DNA from: Alkalihalophilus pseudofirmus OF4
GTDB lineage: Bacteria > Bacillota > Bacilli > Bacillales > Bacillaceae_D
Length of the DNA stretch: 64,000 bases
Direction: 5' to 3'
Assembly (NCBI RefSeq): GCF_000005825.2
Contig: NC_013791.2
Span: 1,984,001 to 2,048,000, forward strand
Of this stretch, positions 50,063 through 59,755 are shown one piece after another. The translations under genes and the position numbers were made by a program. Each line of letters starts with the position of its first letter. The stretch's first letter is position 1. Under the pieces are notes generated by a model. It saw only the letters and a list, made by a program, of their open reading frames with translations. It ran no database searches and was not told the DNA's origin.

Positions 50063-51772
50063 TTATCCAACCATTTCTCTTTCCACTTGCTTCATCTCAT
50101 AGAAGTATCCTTTTTTCTCCATCAGTTCTTCATAACTTCCTGATTCTACGATTTCCCCGTGGTCCATCACAATGATTTGATCCATGTGTTCAAGACCTGT
50201 CAGGCGGTGGGTGATGAAAATCATTGTATCGTCCTTGGCTTGTTGAAAGAGATGCCTATAAATGTTCTTTTCTGTTAGAGCGTCGAGTGAAGAGGTCGGC
50301 TCATCTAACAGCCAGAGAGACTTTCCTTTTAGCATCGCTCTAGCAATGGCCAGACGCTGCTTCTCGCCGCCAGATAAGTTTTCTCCCTTTTCATATACCT
50401 GATCCTTTAGCTGAAACCCGCTTAGTTCCACTTTGTGCAAGAGTTCAATCAGCTCTTCATCTGATGCATCACCTTTAGCGATTAATAGATTATCTTTAAT
50501 TGTGCCGTAAAAGAAATGATTTTCTTGAAGAACAACATTTGCATGTGTCCATATACTCTCGTCTGATACATCATTAATCGATGTTTCGTTAAAAGCAACC
50601 TCACCTGAGTCTGCTTTTTGTACCTTTAATAAAAGCTGCATCAAGGTTGATTTTCCAGAGCCGCTTGCACCGACAATCGCTGTTTTGGAGCCTCTTGGAA
50701 AGACCGCTGAAATGTTTCTTAATACCGGTCTAAAATCTCCCTCAAATGAAAATTGTAGACTTTTCACTTCAATGGATGGTGGGTCAGAAAGTGACAATGG
50801 CTTTATTGACTTTTCTTGCGCCTCATCCTTCACCACTTCATTTAATCTGCTGCTAGCTTTACGACTTTCCTCATAATGATTCGGAAAAACAGCCATCGGG
50901 GCTGCATTTTCAAATGCTGTTAACGAAATCATCACGAGCATCGCAAGGAACACTCCATCTAACTGTCCGCCGCTTACAAGATAGGCACCTAAAAGAAGGA
51001 CGCCCCATGAAATCATAAGAGATGCAGCTTGATGAATTGTTTGATTGACCATTGCTACATTCCCTTCAATCTGCTGTTCCCTAACATAGGAGGCAGCTGA
51101 TTTCTCAAGCAGACCTTGTTTCTCATTTAGCTTCTGATAAATTTTCAAGTCGCGGTACCCATGCATGAATTCCGTGGCATCGGTTGATAGCTTTGCTCGT
51201 TCCACTCGCACGGCGTTTTTCTTTTTCTTCAGGCTGACTGCAAAAAGAGCTGGGAGAATAATGCCTGTTAACAGCAAGCCAAATAAAAGCAATAAGGCAA
51301 TATAGAATGAGTAGAACATTGAAAACATGATTGTTGCTAAAAAAACGAGCCCAAGCACAAGGGGCGGATAGAATACACGCAAGAAAAAGTTCTGCAGGCT
51401 TTCCACATCACCGACAACTCGCGCAAGCAGGTCACCGCTCCGGTATTTAGTAAATAAATTAGGGGCATGCGGTTCAAGTTTCTCATAAAAGGAAACTCTC
51501 AGGTCCCCTAGCATAGTAAATGTTGCTCGGTGTGAGAACAGCCGCTCGCCGTATCTGGCTGCTGCTCTTGATATACTGAACAACTTCAATAACGCAATCA
51601 TGATGGATAATGCATAAAGCGGAGGGGCGAGGGCTGCTTTGGAGATTAAATATCCACTTGCAGAAAACAACCCAATGGCAGCAAGACCCGCTAAAAAGCC
51701 TAAAAGAACTGAATAGACAATGTCTCTTTTTTGTGAAAGCAATAAAGCCGCCACATTCGCTAATTCTTTCAT
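50063..51772 (-). CDS. cydC: ABC exporter subunit CydC
   Basis: This 569-residue fused membrane and ATPase subunit has an N-terminal six-segment domain to about residue 310, then Walker A GASGSGKST, signature NLSGGEKQRLAIARA, Walker B LWLLDEPTSSLD and ITHRLTG. With CydD it forms a heterodimeric transporter needed for cytochrome bd assembly; in E. coli it exports thiols and binds heme. It overlaps cydD by four bases. GAGGAGGGGAG lies inside the end of cydD. Confidence 0.92.
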   Translation of the reverse strand: MKELANVAALLLSQKRDIVYSVLLGFLAGLAAIGLFSASGYLISKAALAPPLYALSIMIALLKLFSISRAAARYGERLFSHRATFTMLGDLRVSFYEKLEPHAPNLFTKYRSGDLLARVVGDVESLQNFFLRVFYPPLVLGLVFLATIMFSMFYSFYIALLLLFGLLLTGIILPALFAVSLKKKKNAVRVERAKLSTDATEFMHGYRDLKIYQKLNEKQGLLEKSAASYVREQQIEGNVAMVNQTIHQAASLMISWGVLLLGAYLVSGGQLDGVFLAMLVMISLTAFENAAPMAVFPNHYEESRKASSRLNEVVKDEAQEKSIKPLSLSDPPSIEVKSLQFSFEGDFRPVLRNISAVFPRGSKTAIVGASGSGKSTLMQLLLKVQKADSGEVAFNETSINDVSDESIWTHANVVLQENHFFYGTIKDNLLIAKGDASDEELIELLHKVELSGFQLKDQVYEKGENLSGGEKQRLAIARAMLKGKSLWLLDEPTSSLDALTEKNIYRHLFQQAKDDTMIFITHRLTGLEHMDQIIVMDHGEIVESGSYEELMEKKGYFYEMKQVEREMVG

Positions 51773-53502
51773 CGAGTCTCCCCTCCTCGTTGAATCTGAA
51801 CCATCTCACGGTACTCACGAGACGTTTGTAATAACTCTTCATGACGACCTTCTGCGATCTTTTCACCCTTTTCTAAGAGAATAATGCGATCTGCATGGCG
51901 TATCGTATGAAGACGGTGAGCTACTGTAATTACCGTTGATGTTTTAGAAAGCTCCTCGATTGACGCTTGCAGAATTCTCTCTGTTTTCAGATCCAGGCCG
52001 GTAGTAGGCTCATCAAATAGAATAATTTTAGGCTGCTTTAAGAACGCACGAGCGATTGCGAGACGCTGCTTCTCACCGCCAGAAAGTCCTCGTCCGGCTT
52101 CACCGACTTCTGTATCATAGCCATTTTCTAACTCGTTGATTAACTCAGTTAAGCCTGCCTTGTCACATGCCTCAACAATATCATTGCGAGTCACCTCACC
52201 ACTTGTTCCAATCGCAATGTTCTCAGCAATAGTGCCAGCAAACAAGTAAGGGTTCTGCGAAATATAGGAAACCTGATCAAACCATTCTGACTCTTTATAC
52301 TTTGATTGAGATAAACCGTCGATCAGAATCGCTCCCGCAGTGCGTGGCAACAGCCCCGCAATAGCATGGAGGAGTGTGGTTTTGCCCGAGCCGCTGCGTC
52401 CGATAATGGCTACTTTTTCATATGGTTTAATTGTTGTATTAATGTCCTGTAAAGTGAATTCTCCTTCGCCATATTTGACCTCGAACTGTTGCAGCTCAAT
52501 TTGAGGCGGCACTTCATCACTCTTCATTTGAGCATCACCCCAGTTTACTTTCCCGCTTTCTTCCTTTAGTTCATCGGTAATTTTTTTAGCAGCCCCTAAA
52601 CTGCCTCGCCCTGTATGAAAGGCACTGCCGAGGTCTTTTAGCGACATATAAAATTCCGGTGCCAAAACAAGGACAAAGAAGGCTGCATGAAACGTGATGC
52701 TCTCAAAAATGATTAAACGTAATCCTACTTCAAGAGCGATCAAGCCAATCCCCAGCATGGAGATAAATTCGAGCATTAATGAGGAGATGAAGGCAATTTT
52801 TAATACATCCATTGTCGCTTCGCGAAACCCCGTGCTGCTCTCTCGAATCGTCTCTTTTTGTTTTTTAGCCTGACCAAATAATTTTAATGTCGTCAACCCT
52901 TGGAGTGTATCTAAAAAACGTCCGGAAAATGCAGCAAGCTTATCCATTTGTTCTTCTGATTTTTGCTTTGTTTTTAATCCAATGATCACATAGAACAATG
53001 GAATAAATGGTGCTGTTATAATCATGATCAGCGCGGTATAGATATGCGCTTGAAAAACGGCAATCAAAATCATCAGCGGAATAACAGAGGTCTGGATGAC
53101 CTGCGGGATATACTTGCTGAAATAACTATCCACCTCATCCACTGAATCCATCAGCACACTGACTTTTCTTCCAGACTGTCCTTTCATCGATGCTTGAAGC
53201 GGATTCGCTGCCAGCCTGTCAATTAATGTTTTTCTAAGCTTGGCTTTAGCTGATGCAGCCATTTTAACACCAAGTAATCCGTTTATATGAGTCAGGACCA
53301 CTCTCCCAATAAGTGCCGCAAGAAGCCAGCCGAATAGTGGGATGAGTTCTGTAAATGCGCTGCCCTGTACAAATACTTCATCGACAATCGTGACAATGAA
53401 ATAGGCTTGGGCAATCACTGTTGCACCAGTTAAAATCGCTGTGATAATAAGAGCAAGCCTAGTCATTTTATATGATTTTGCGATTTGCTTAAGTTCAGTC
53501 AT
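51769..53502 (-). CDS. cydD: ABC exporter subunit CydD
   Basis: This 577-residue membrane/ATPase protein begins AKSYKMTRLALIITAILTGATVIAQAYFI and has Walker A GRSGSGKTT, signature GLSGGEKQRLAIARA, Walker B IILFDEPTTGLD. It is the partner of CydC. In B. subtilis the pair follows cydAB, but no cydAB genes are in this window; the gene upstream is dbpA. The Rex-type operator in the preceding gap fits the known NADH-controlled repression of cyd genes. Confidence 0.92.
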   Translation of the reverse strand: MTELKQIAKSYKMTRLALIITAILTGATVIAQAYFIVTIVDEVFVQGSAFTELIPLFGWLLAALIGRVVLTHINGLLGVKMAASAKAKLRKTLIDRLAANPLQASMKGQSGRKVSVLMDSVDEVDSYFSKYIPQVIQTSVIPLMILIAVFQAHIYTALIMIITAPFIPLFYVIIGLKTKQKSEEQMDKLAAFSGRFLDTLQGLTTLKLFGQAKKQKETIRESSTGFREATMDVLKIAFISSLMLEFISMLGIGLIALEVGLRLIIFESITFHAAFFVLVLAPEFYMSLKDLGSAFHTGRGSLGAAKKITDELKEESGKVNWGDAQMKSDEVPPQIELQQFEVKYGEGEFTLQDINTTIKPYEKVAIIGRSGSGKTTLLHAIAGLLPRTAGAILIDGLSQSKYKESEWFDQVSYISQNPYLFAGTIAENIAIGTSGEVTRNDIVEACDKAGLTELINELENGYDTEVGEAGRGLSGGEKQRLAIARAFLKQPKIILFDEPTTGLDLKTERILQASIEELSKTSTVITVAHRLHTIRHADRIILLEKGEKIAEGRHEELLQTSREYREMVQIQRGGETR

Positions 53503-53541
53503 CGTTTCATTCCCCTGTTTTTTAACTTGTATAGCTGGAGT

Positions 53542-53559
53542 TAGTGAAATGATTCACAA
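53542..53559. promoter_or_regulatory. Rex operator before cydDC
   Basis: TAGTGAA-ATGA-TTCACAA matches the Rex consensus TTGTGAA-N4-TTCACAA with one mismatch. It lies 40 bases before the cydD start. Confidence 0.8.
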
Positions 53560-53641
53560 TATCTTTATTGATGTCTATTATAAACAATCTATTAGTAAAA
53601 TGCACTTAATCTGATTGAACGAAACGTGAACATTTTTATAG

Positions 53642-53670
53642 AAAAAACTGCCAGTACTAGACTGGCAGTT
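53642..53670 (-). terminator. Terminator of dbpA
   Basis: AACTGCCAGT and ACTGGCAGTT pair around a five-base loop, and on the minus strand TTTTCTAT follows, just after the stop. Confidence 0.9.
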
Positions 53671-53673
53671 CGC

Positions 53674-55137
53674 TTATTTTTTCGCCGGGTGAACTTTTAA
53701 TTGCTTGCCTTTAATCGTACGATGTTTCATTTCTTCAAGAACGAGCGGGCCTTTTCCATTTAAAACTTCAACATAGGTTTCTCTTTCTTGAATGGTAATA
53801 ATCCCGATATCATCTGACTGTATGCCATTTATGGAAGAGAGAGTTCCTACAAAGTCAACCGCACGTAATTTCTTTTTCTTTCCCCCATTAAAATACAATT
53901 TCATAATATCTTGATTCAGTTTTTTTGCCTTATTTTCTTTTAGTTGAGGTTTCTTTTTCAATTTAATCTGAAACGCCTTCATAGCTTTCTTTACTTCTTC
54001 TTTTCCAGGACGTGGTACTCGTGTAATTTGCTCACCAATAAAATCCTCAATATCATCAATGTATCCATGTTCACTCGGAGTAACAAGGGTTCTCGCTTTT
54101 CCTTTTTTCCCTGCCCGGCCTGTCCGCCCAATCCGATGCACATAATTTTCTTTTTCGGCAGGTACATCATAGTTAATGACAAGGTCTATATCAGCGACAT
54201 CAATCCCTCTGCCCGCTACCCCTGTTGCGACTAAATAACGAAAAGCACCTTCTTTAAACCGATCCATTACATCAAAACGGTCTTCCTGCTTCATTCCCCC
54301 ATGTAATTTTTCTACAGGATATTGGCTTCTTAAAAGGGATTTTTCAAGCTTATCTACCTCTACTTGCGTTTGGCAGAAAATGATGCAGCTATCAGGATTT
54401 TCTGTAATTAATACCTTTTTTAAAACGTCTGTTTTCTCATCAGCCTCTACTTCAATTATAGCGTGGTTAATATTTGGCCGGCTTGCTTCCGTTGAGTTAA
54501 TTTCGATATATTCAGGCAGACTCATATGACGCTTAGAAAGCTCCTCTACTCCATAAGGAAACGTAGCTGAAAATAACATTGTCACTCGATTAGCTGGTAT
54601 CCGTGCGATAATGGCCTCCACTTGATCAATAAATCCCATATTCAGCATCTGATCTGCTTCATCAATAACCAAAAATCGAATATTTGTTGTATCCAGTGAA
54701 TTCTTCTCGATATGGTCAAGAACTCGTCCTGGAGTGCCTGTGACAATATGATTTTTCTGCTTCAGCTCTATTTTTTGTCTTTCATAGGATTGCTTTCCAT
54801 AAACCGCTGCTGCTTTCACCCTTTTAAATCGGCCGATATTGATGATTTCTTCTTTCACTTGGGCCGCTAATTCTCTTGTCGGTGTTAATACTAATGCTTG
54901 CGGTTTATTCTCCTCCCAAATGACCTTCTCACATAAAGGAATGGCATAAGCAGCTGTCTTTCCGCTTCCTGTTTGTGCTTTAACGATGACATCTTTTTCA
55001 GCTATAGCGACCGGTACAACTTTTTCCTGAACGTTCGTCAGCTTTTTATAATTCAAGAGGTCAAGCGCTTTTTGAACTTCTTTACTTATTTGAATTTCAT
55101 TGTTTATTTGAATTCCCTTGCTTATTCGATTCTCCAT
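53674..55137 (-). CDS. dbpA: DEAD-box RNA helicase DbpA
   Basis: This helicase of about 487 residues has the canonical motifs AQTGSGKT (I), PTRELA (Ia), TPGR (Ib), DEAD (II), SAT (III) and [10 protein letters not shown] (VI). The C-terminal domain, [20 protein letters not shown]...GKQLKVH, is the DbpA/YxiN RNA-binding domain that recognises hairpin 92 of 23S rRNA. It therefore likely helps large-subunit assembly. The ATG at 55137 has GAGGG upstream. A leader of about 150 bases or more precedes the gene. Confidence 0.94.
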   Translation of the reverse strand: MENRISKGIQINNEIQISKEVQKALDLLNYKKLTNVQEKVVPVAIAEKDVIVKAQTGSGKTAAYAIPLCEKVIWEENKPQALVLTPTRELAAQVKEEIINIGRFKRVKAAAVYGKQSYERQKIELKQKNHIVTGTPGRVLDHIEKNSLDTTNIRFLVIDEADQMLNMGFIDQVEAIIARIPANRVTMLFSATFPYGVEELSKRHMSLPEYIEINSTEASRPNINHAIIEVEADEKTDVLKKVLITENPDSCIIFCQTQVEVDKLEKSLLRSQYPVEKLHGGMKQEDRFDVMDRFKEGAFRYLVATGVAGRGIDVADIDLVINYDVPAEKENYVHRIGRTGRAGKKGKARTLVTPSEHGYIDDIEDFIGEQITRVPRPGKEEVKKAMKAFQIKLKKKPQLKENKAKKLNQDIMKLYFNGGKKKKLRAVDFVGTLSSINGIQSDDIGIITIQERETYVEVLNGKGPLVLEEMKHRTIKGKQLKVHPAKK

Positions 55138-55461
55138 AACATCCCTCATCTTTTCTTTTGTCCATATGATTAGGTTGCACTTTTATAGGCACCTAAATGT
55201 TTTTTATTTTTTTGTATAGAAAATAATCCTCTGGCTATAATAAGTTTTGAGGGCAGCAGTGCTCTCAACAACCATACCCCATCATTTTAACATGATGTTA
55301 GCTATACAAATTGGATGTTTTTCGATTATCCCTTTTATGAGGTGATTGCATTGTACAGTAACCAGAAATTTCAAGATTGTTTTTAACAAGAATGAAATGA
55401 GGTGTCTGTGGCAGATAATAATCGTTACGACCCCAGATTGTAAGTTGTTAGGGTAAGGTAA
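55138..55461 (-). promoter_or_regulatory. Upstream region of dbpA with structured leader
   Basis: This 324-base stretch holds no gene. On the minus strand it contains a hairpin at 55280-55297 (CATCAT/ATGATG), a GC-rich one at 55247-55268 (TTGAG..GCA/TGC..CTCAA) and a long A/T-rich run before the start, so the dbpA mRNA may have a long structured leader like other cold-inducible RNA-helicase genes. No known riboswitch class is recognised. Confidence 0.4.
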
Positions 55462-55499
55462 AAGGAGATGACCGCCAATGCGCTGGTCATCTCCTTTTT
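55462..55499. terminator. Bidirectional terminator
   Basis: AAAAGGAGATGACC and GGTCATCTCCTTTT form a 14-base stem with a ten-base loop, U tracts on both sides. It serves the minus-strand transporter gene whose stop is at 55504. Confidence 0.93.
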
Positions 55500-55503
55500 T
55501 AAT

Positions 55504-56874
55504 TTATAAAAGCAAATATCCGATTAACGTGCCAACCCCTCCGTACAATATAGCAAATGGCATATTCCGCAACGTAATGCGATAAGGATTTTGCATCGTG
55601 TTCATCGAGGTCATCGTGACAGTGATCCCGTAAGCTCCAACTGTAGCTGTTGCTAGTGCACCTGTAATTAATACCATTCCGACGCTCATTGGATTAATGA
55701 CTGAATATAAAGGCTGCATTACCTCAGCTAGTATGCCGATTGTAGCTACAGGATGGACTCCGATCATACTCATCAATAAGTAAGTACCTTGAATTAGCAG
55801 TAAAATGACTAAAGGTGTCTCAGAGGCAGCTAAAAACGGCTGCTGGATCATTCCTAGAAAAGGTGTTTCGTTTAAACTAGAAGAGAAAAAAGCAAGTGAT
55901 AAGAACAACACAACAAAATTTTGCATGTGATTTGTTCGAAATTTCCACGTCCCCCATCCAATCGCAAGAAAACTCCGCATCCTGTTCATAACAAGAGCCC
56001 AGCAGAAACTAAATGGCAAGATGACAAGCGTAACAGATAAAATAAAGTTTAAGTTGTAGGCATTCCCTAATGTCACCACAATGAGCAAAAAGGCAGTTAA
56101 TGCAATTACCAGTTTGGTGATTTTCCATGCAATGATGCCAGGTTCAATCGTTCGTTCGGGATGGTAGACAGCTGCTTCATAAGGTACCGACTTGAATCGC
56201 CTGGACCCCCATAACCAATCCACCATTAACACAATGAATGAACAAAGAATGAGCCAAGGAAGATAAGCTAGATAGCTGACACCTGTCGCATCCACTGTCA
56301 TCGCCACCATAATCTCCATCGGACTCCAGCAGAGTGCAACGGCAAATGCTCGCAGCGTCGTTTGACTTATAAAAGAATCCTTGATTTTTTTCTTCATTTT
56401 AGCCATATTCTCTAGGAGCACTTCTTGAGAAATCGATAAGGCGGATAAATTAATGAACGAACATAAAGTGTACGTCGTAAACGAGCTTCTGACATACAGC
56501 TTCCCTAAGTCTGACACATTTGCTTTCATTAATTCATTAATACGACGGTCAAAACGTCCTGCACGAACGATGCTGTTCATCCAAGGTAACACGGTTAAAA
56601 AGGCGAGTAACGGCATAGTGGATGTAAAATACAGCGGGACTTGATAGAGCGGCAGTCCAGAATAGATATACATCCCCGTACCGACAGTAATAAAAATACT
56701 GCCTAAAATACGAAATAGTTTACTCGCCCCTAAAAAGGATATGAGAAGCATCGGAATGGCAAGGATTCCGATTACATAATGAATTGGTTCACTGCCTATA
56801 AACGTATTGGCTATATACATAAGTAAAATGACAGAATAAACAACATATAAATGTTGCTTCAAAAAATGATTCAT
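55504..56874 (-). CDS. Predicted transporter, unknown family
   Basis: This 456-residue polytopic membrane protein has about 11-12 segments. Repeated motifs such as VALCWSPMEIMVAMT near residue 190 and ALATATVGAYGITVTMTS near the C-terminus suggest helical hairpins as in ion-transporter-superfamily permeases. No soluble domain or named family is recognised. The start has GAGGGG. It is a single-gene unit ending at a strong terminator. Confidence 0.7.
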   Translation of the reverse strand: MNHFLKQHLYVVYSVILLMYIANTFIGSEPIHYVIGILAIPMLLISFLGASKLFRILGSIFITVGTGMYIYSGLPLYQVPLYFTSTMPLLAFLTVLPWMNSIVRAGRFDRRINELMKANVSDLGKLYVRSSFTTYTLCSFINLSALSISQEVLLENMAKMKKKIKDSFISQTTLRAFAVALCWSPMEIMVAMTVDATGVSYLAYLPWLILCSFIVLMVDWLWGSRRFKSVPYEAAVYHPERTIEPGIIAWKITKLVIALTAFLLIVVTLGNAYNLNFILSVTLVILPFSFCWALVMNRMRSFLAIGWGTWKFRTNHMQNFVVLFLSLAFFSSSLNETPFLGMIQQPFLAASETPLVILLLIQGTYLLMSMIGVHPVATIGILAEVMQPLYSVINPMSVGMVLITGALATATVGAYGITVTMTSMNTMQNPYRITLRNMPFAILYGGVGTLIGYLLL

Positions 56875-57047
56875 TGGTTTCCCCTCTTACTCTCTTTTTT
56901 CCATTCCTCCACTTTACTCCTATTTAATAATAGAAGCAATGAGAATGTTTCGCATGTAGAAATATTCTAGTTCTTTTTTATTCAGCAACTATCATCCTAG
57001 AAAAAATATCCAACTACATACCTACTGCTCGTTAGGAAAATAGCATT

Positions 57048-57082
57048 AATTATTTCAATAACCGAAATAATTAGTATACTAA
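57048..57082. promoter_or_regulatory. Nested palindromes before the LVIVD gene
   Basis: AATTATTTC-N7-GAAATAATT (57048-57072) runs into TTAGTATACTAA (57071-57082). TATACT there could be the -10 of the exported-protein gene, so a repressor bound here would cover the promoter. The regulator is unknown. Confidence 0.45.
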
Positions 57083-57154
57083 TAAAGGTTTCTGCTTTAG
57101 TATATTGAATTGTGAAAAGGTGAAATAATCTAAAAATTATTGGAGGTTATTCGA

Positions 57155-58573
57155 TTGAAAAAAATGAGACATGTTGTTCTTAAATCTACATTAGCAGGCG
57201 CTTTAGTATTATCGGCTGCAGCACCTGCAGTACTTGCACATGATGCACTAGATGAGTCTGGACTTCAAAAGGGTGAGCGTATCGTCTTCTCAAATGAAGA
57301 GTTAGCCACGCTAGGTGAGGCGAAAAATGAAGGGTCAGGCAAAGTGTCAAGCTTACAAGAAGCAGCATCTGTACAAATCGAGAAAATTAACGGAGGTGCT
57401 CAAAACAATACCGCTGATGTGTATGCCCATAAAGGATTTGCTTATTTAGGAACACATACAGCTGGCGGTGCGAACGGCGGGGTTCGTGTTTTTGATATGA
57501 AAGATCCTTCCAACCCTGTTGAAGTAGCTGCATTTGCTCACGATGACGTCCCTGGTACATGGCAGGAGAAAGTGATTGTTAAATCAGTGAATACACCAGA
57601 ATTCAAAGGAGATCTTGCGGTTGTAAGTGTTCAGCAGCGGAACCGCAATGCCGACACTGCAGGAGGATTCTTGCTTTATGATGTAACCGATCCATACAGC
57701 CCAGAAAAACTTGGATTCTATGAAGTGTATGATAATACAGCAGGTACACATGAGCTTTATTTAGCGACTCAAGGAAATCGCGCCCTAGTATTCACTTCAA
57801 ACCCGTATGCTGACTACTATAGTGGGGGCGAAGAAAAAGACTTCCAAATTATTGATGTCACTGATCCTGCAAACCCTGAAAAGTTGTGGGAGTTTGACCC
57901 TCGTGATCTTGCTGAAGTAGACGATTCCTTTAATGGATACCACTGGAACGCTCCGGACGGTAAAACTAGAGCAGTATTTAATCATTCAGTCATTACAGAC
58001 AATAATGCACAATATGCATATGTGTCTATGTGGGATTTAGGAACGGTCATTTTCGATGTACGTGACCCTGAAAACCCTGTATACCTTGGGCGCACAGACT
58101 TCTCTTCTGAGCAGCAAGGTTCTGCTCACTCCGCTGCACTTGCTCGTGGCGGCAACGTCTTAATTGAAACAAGAGAAGTGTATGTTCCTGTACGCGCGGG
58201 CTATGAAGAGTCTTATGGTTATACTCGTATTTTCGATGTGAAGGATAAGACCAATCCAAAGCTTTTAAGTGAGTTCAAAACGGACTTAACGGAAAAAGTA
58301 GAAGATGGTACGACATTTGCTAATACTGTTCATGACCCTAAAGTACAAGGAAATACGCTTTACTTAAGCCACTATGCTGGCGGCGTGTACATGGTAGATA
58401 TTTCAGACCCAGCTAACCCAGAGCAAATCGGTCAGTATGTACCAGATCAAGGCGATGTATGGGGCGTATTCGTTGACCGAAATTACGTACTAGCTTCTGA
58501 TATGGGACAAGGATTAAAAGTTCTAGTTCGTGGAAATGGGCAGAATAATGGCGGTAATACACGTACTGAATAA
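57155..58573 (+). CDS. Exported LVIVD-repeat beta-propeller protein
   Basis: This protein of about 472 residues has a signal peptide (LAGALVLSAAAPAVLA-HD). Its body has at least six repeats of the LVIVD type: RVFDMKDPSNPVEVA, LYDVTDPYSPEKLG, IIDVTDPANPEKLW, IFDVRDPENPVYLG, IFDVKDKTNPKLLS and MVDISDPANPEQIG, each forming a blade. The TTG at 57155 is chosen because GGAGG lies eight bases before it. It is probably a cell-surface or secreted scaffold; function is unknown. Nested palindromes upstream suggest control. Confidence 0.86.
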   Translation: MKKMRHVVLKSTLAGALVLSAAAPAVLAHDALDESGLQKGERIVFSNEELATLGEAKNEGSGKVSSLQEAASVQIEKINGGAQNNTADVYAHKGFAYLGTHTAGGANGGVRVFDMKDPSNPVEVAAFAHDDVPGTWQEKVIVKSVNTPEFKGDLAVVSVQQRNRNADTAGGFLLYDVTDPYSPEKLGFYEVYDNTAGTHELYLATQGNRALVFTSNPYADYYSGGEEKDFQIIDVTDPANPEKLWEFDPRDLAEVDDSFNGYHWNAPDGKTRAVFNHSVITDNNAQYAYVSMWDLGTVIFDVRDPENPVYLGRTDFSSEQQGSAHSAALARGGNVLIETREVYVPVRAGYEESYGYTRIFDVKDKTNPKLLSEFKTDLTEKVEDGTTFANTVHDPKVQGNTLYLSHYAGGVYMVDISDPANPEQIGQYVPDQGDVWGVFVDRNYVLASDMGQGLKVLVRGNGQNNGGNTRTE

Positions 58574-58586
58574 CTGTAAAAATAAA

Positions 58587-58626
58587 TCCCGGTGGACAGC
58601 GACTAGCTGTGTCTACCGGGATTTTT
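58587..58626 (+). terminator. Terminator of the LVIVD protein gene
   Basis: AATCCCGGTgGACAG and GTCtACCGGGATT pair strongly and are followed by TTTTTATGG. Confidence 0.9.
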
Positions 58627-58653
58627 TATGGCGAGATCATTTTTGTGTGATAA

Positions 58654-59694
58654 TTATTTCGAGATACCAGCCGATTCAAAGGTAGCCATTTCACTCACCA
58701 TTCTACATGCAGATTCAATAATTGAAAAAGCTACCGCAGCACCAGAACCTTCACCAAGCCTTAATCCCAAATTAACTAGCGGTTTCTTTTCGAGGGCTTC
58801 CACTGCTGTTAAGTGTCCTGGCTCAACCGACTGATGCCCGACAATCATGTACTCTGCACATACTGGTGCCATACGGACAGCAATCAGTGCTGCGACCGTG
58901 GAAATAAACCCATCTAAAATAATCGGAACGCGACGTTCAGCCGCAAACAGCATAGCTCCTGTCATGCCTGCAATCTCAAGACCCCCTAGCTTCCTCAAAA
59001 TATCAATCGGATCTGCTGCATCCGCTTTTCTATTCTCGATTGACTGATTAATAATCTCTATTTTATGCTGCAGGCGTTCATTTGTGATACCCGTCCCATA
59101 TCCAACTAAATCTTTAACGGGCTTGCCAGTCAATACAGCTAGGAGCGCACTGCTTGATGTTGTGTTGGCAATTCCCATTTCTCCAAGAATGATGCTCTCA
59201 ATGCCTTCTTCAATGAGTTTTTCAGCCTGCCTTCTTCCGACCGCAATGGCTTCAACTGCTTCGTCGTATGTCATCGCATCTTCTTCAAAGAAATTACGAG
59301 TGCCGTTTCGTACCTTATCCGCAATTAACGCCTCATGCTCGATCTCTCCTGCTACACCAATATCTACAACCTTCAATGCAGCACCAATTTGTCTTGAAAA
59401 TACATTAATCGCAGCTCCGCCGTTAAGAAAATTCATGACCATTTGCTCGGTCACTTCTTGCGGGAATGCAGAGACCCCTTCAGCGGCTATTCCATGGTCA
59501 GCCGCAAACACTAGAACGCCCGCAGGGGATACTTTAGGAAATGGATTATTTTTCATTTCGGCTAACTGAATCGCTAATTCTTCTAATCTTCCTAAGCTTC
59601 CTGGCGGTTTCGTTAAAGTGTTAATATAACCTGAAACCTGCTCGCCTAATTCTTTATTTAGTGCTGGGATTGTTGTTGGATGTATTGTATTCAT
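58654..59694 (-). CDS. cobT: Nicotinate-nucleotide--dimethylbenzimidazole phosphoribosyltransferase
   Basis: This 346-residue CobT joins the lower ligand base of cobalamin to ribose-phosphate. Landmarks are TKPPGSLGRLEELAIQLA, FAADHGIAAEGVSAFPQEVT, GEMGIANTTSSSALLAVLTG, GKPVKDLVGYGTGITNE, and the C-terminal LGEGSGAAVAF, where a glutamate acts as base. It is a lone cobalamin gene here, as often in bacteria that take up corrinoids. A B12 riboswitch is not visible in the 60 bases upstream. Confidence 0.95.
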   Translation of the reverse strand: MNTIHPTTIPALNKELGEQVSGYINTLTKPPGSLGRLEELAIQLAEMKNNPFPKVSPAGVLVFAADHGIAAEGVSAFPQEVTEQMVMNFLNGGAAINVFSRQIGAALKVVDIGVAGEIEHEALIADKVRNGTRNFFEEDAMTYDEAVEAIAVGRRQAEKLIEEGIESIILGEMGIANTTSSSALLAVLTGKPVKDLVGYGTGITNERLQHKIEIINQSIENRKADAADPIDILRKLGGLEIAGMTGAMLFAAERRVPIILDGFISTVAALIAVRMAPVCAEYMIVGHQSVEPGHLTAVEALEKKPLVNLGLRLGEGSGAAVAFSIIESACRMVSEMATFESAGISK

Positions 59695-59755
59695 GATATG
59701 CCCCTCTCCAATTGTATAAAAGACTCATATAATTGAAATATATCATAAAAGCGTT

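Noticed and set aside
59695-59755. Cobalamin riboswitch upstream of cobT
   Set aside because: Only about 60 bases are available before the next gene, too short for the riboswitch, and no B12-box is visible.
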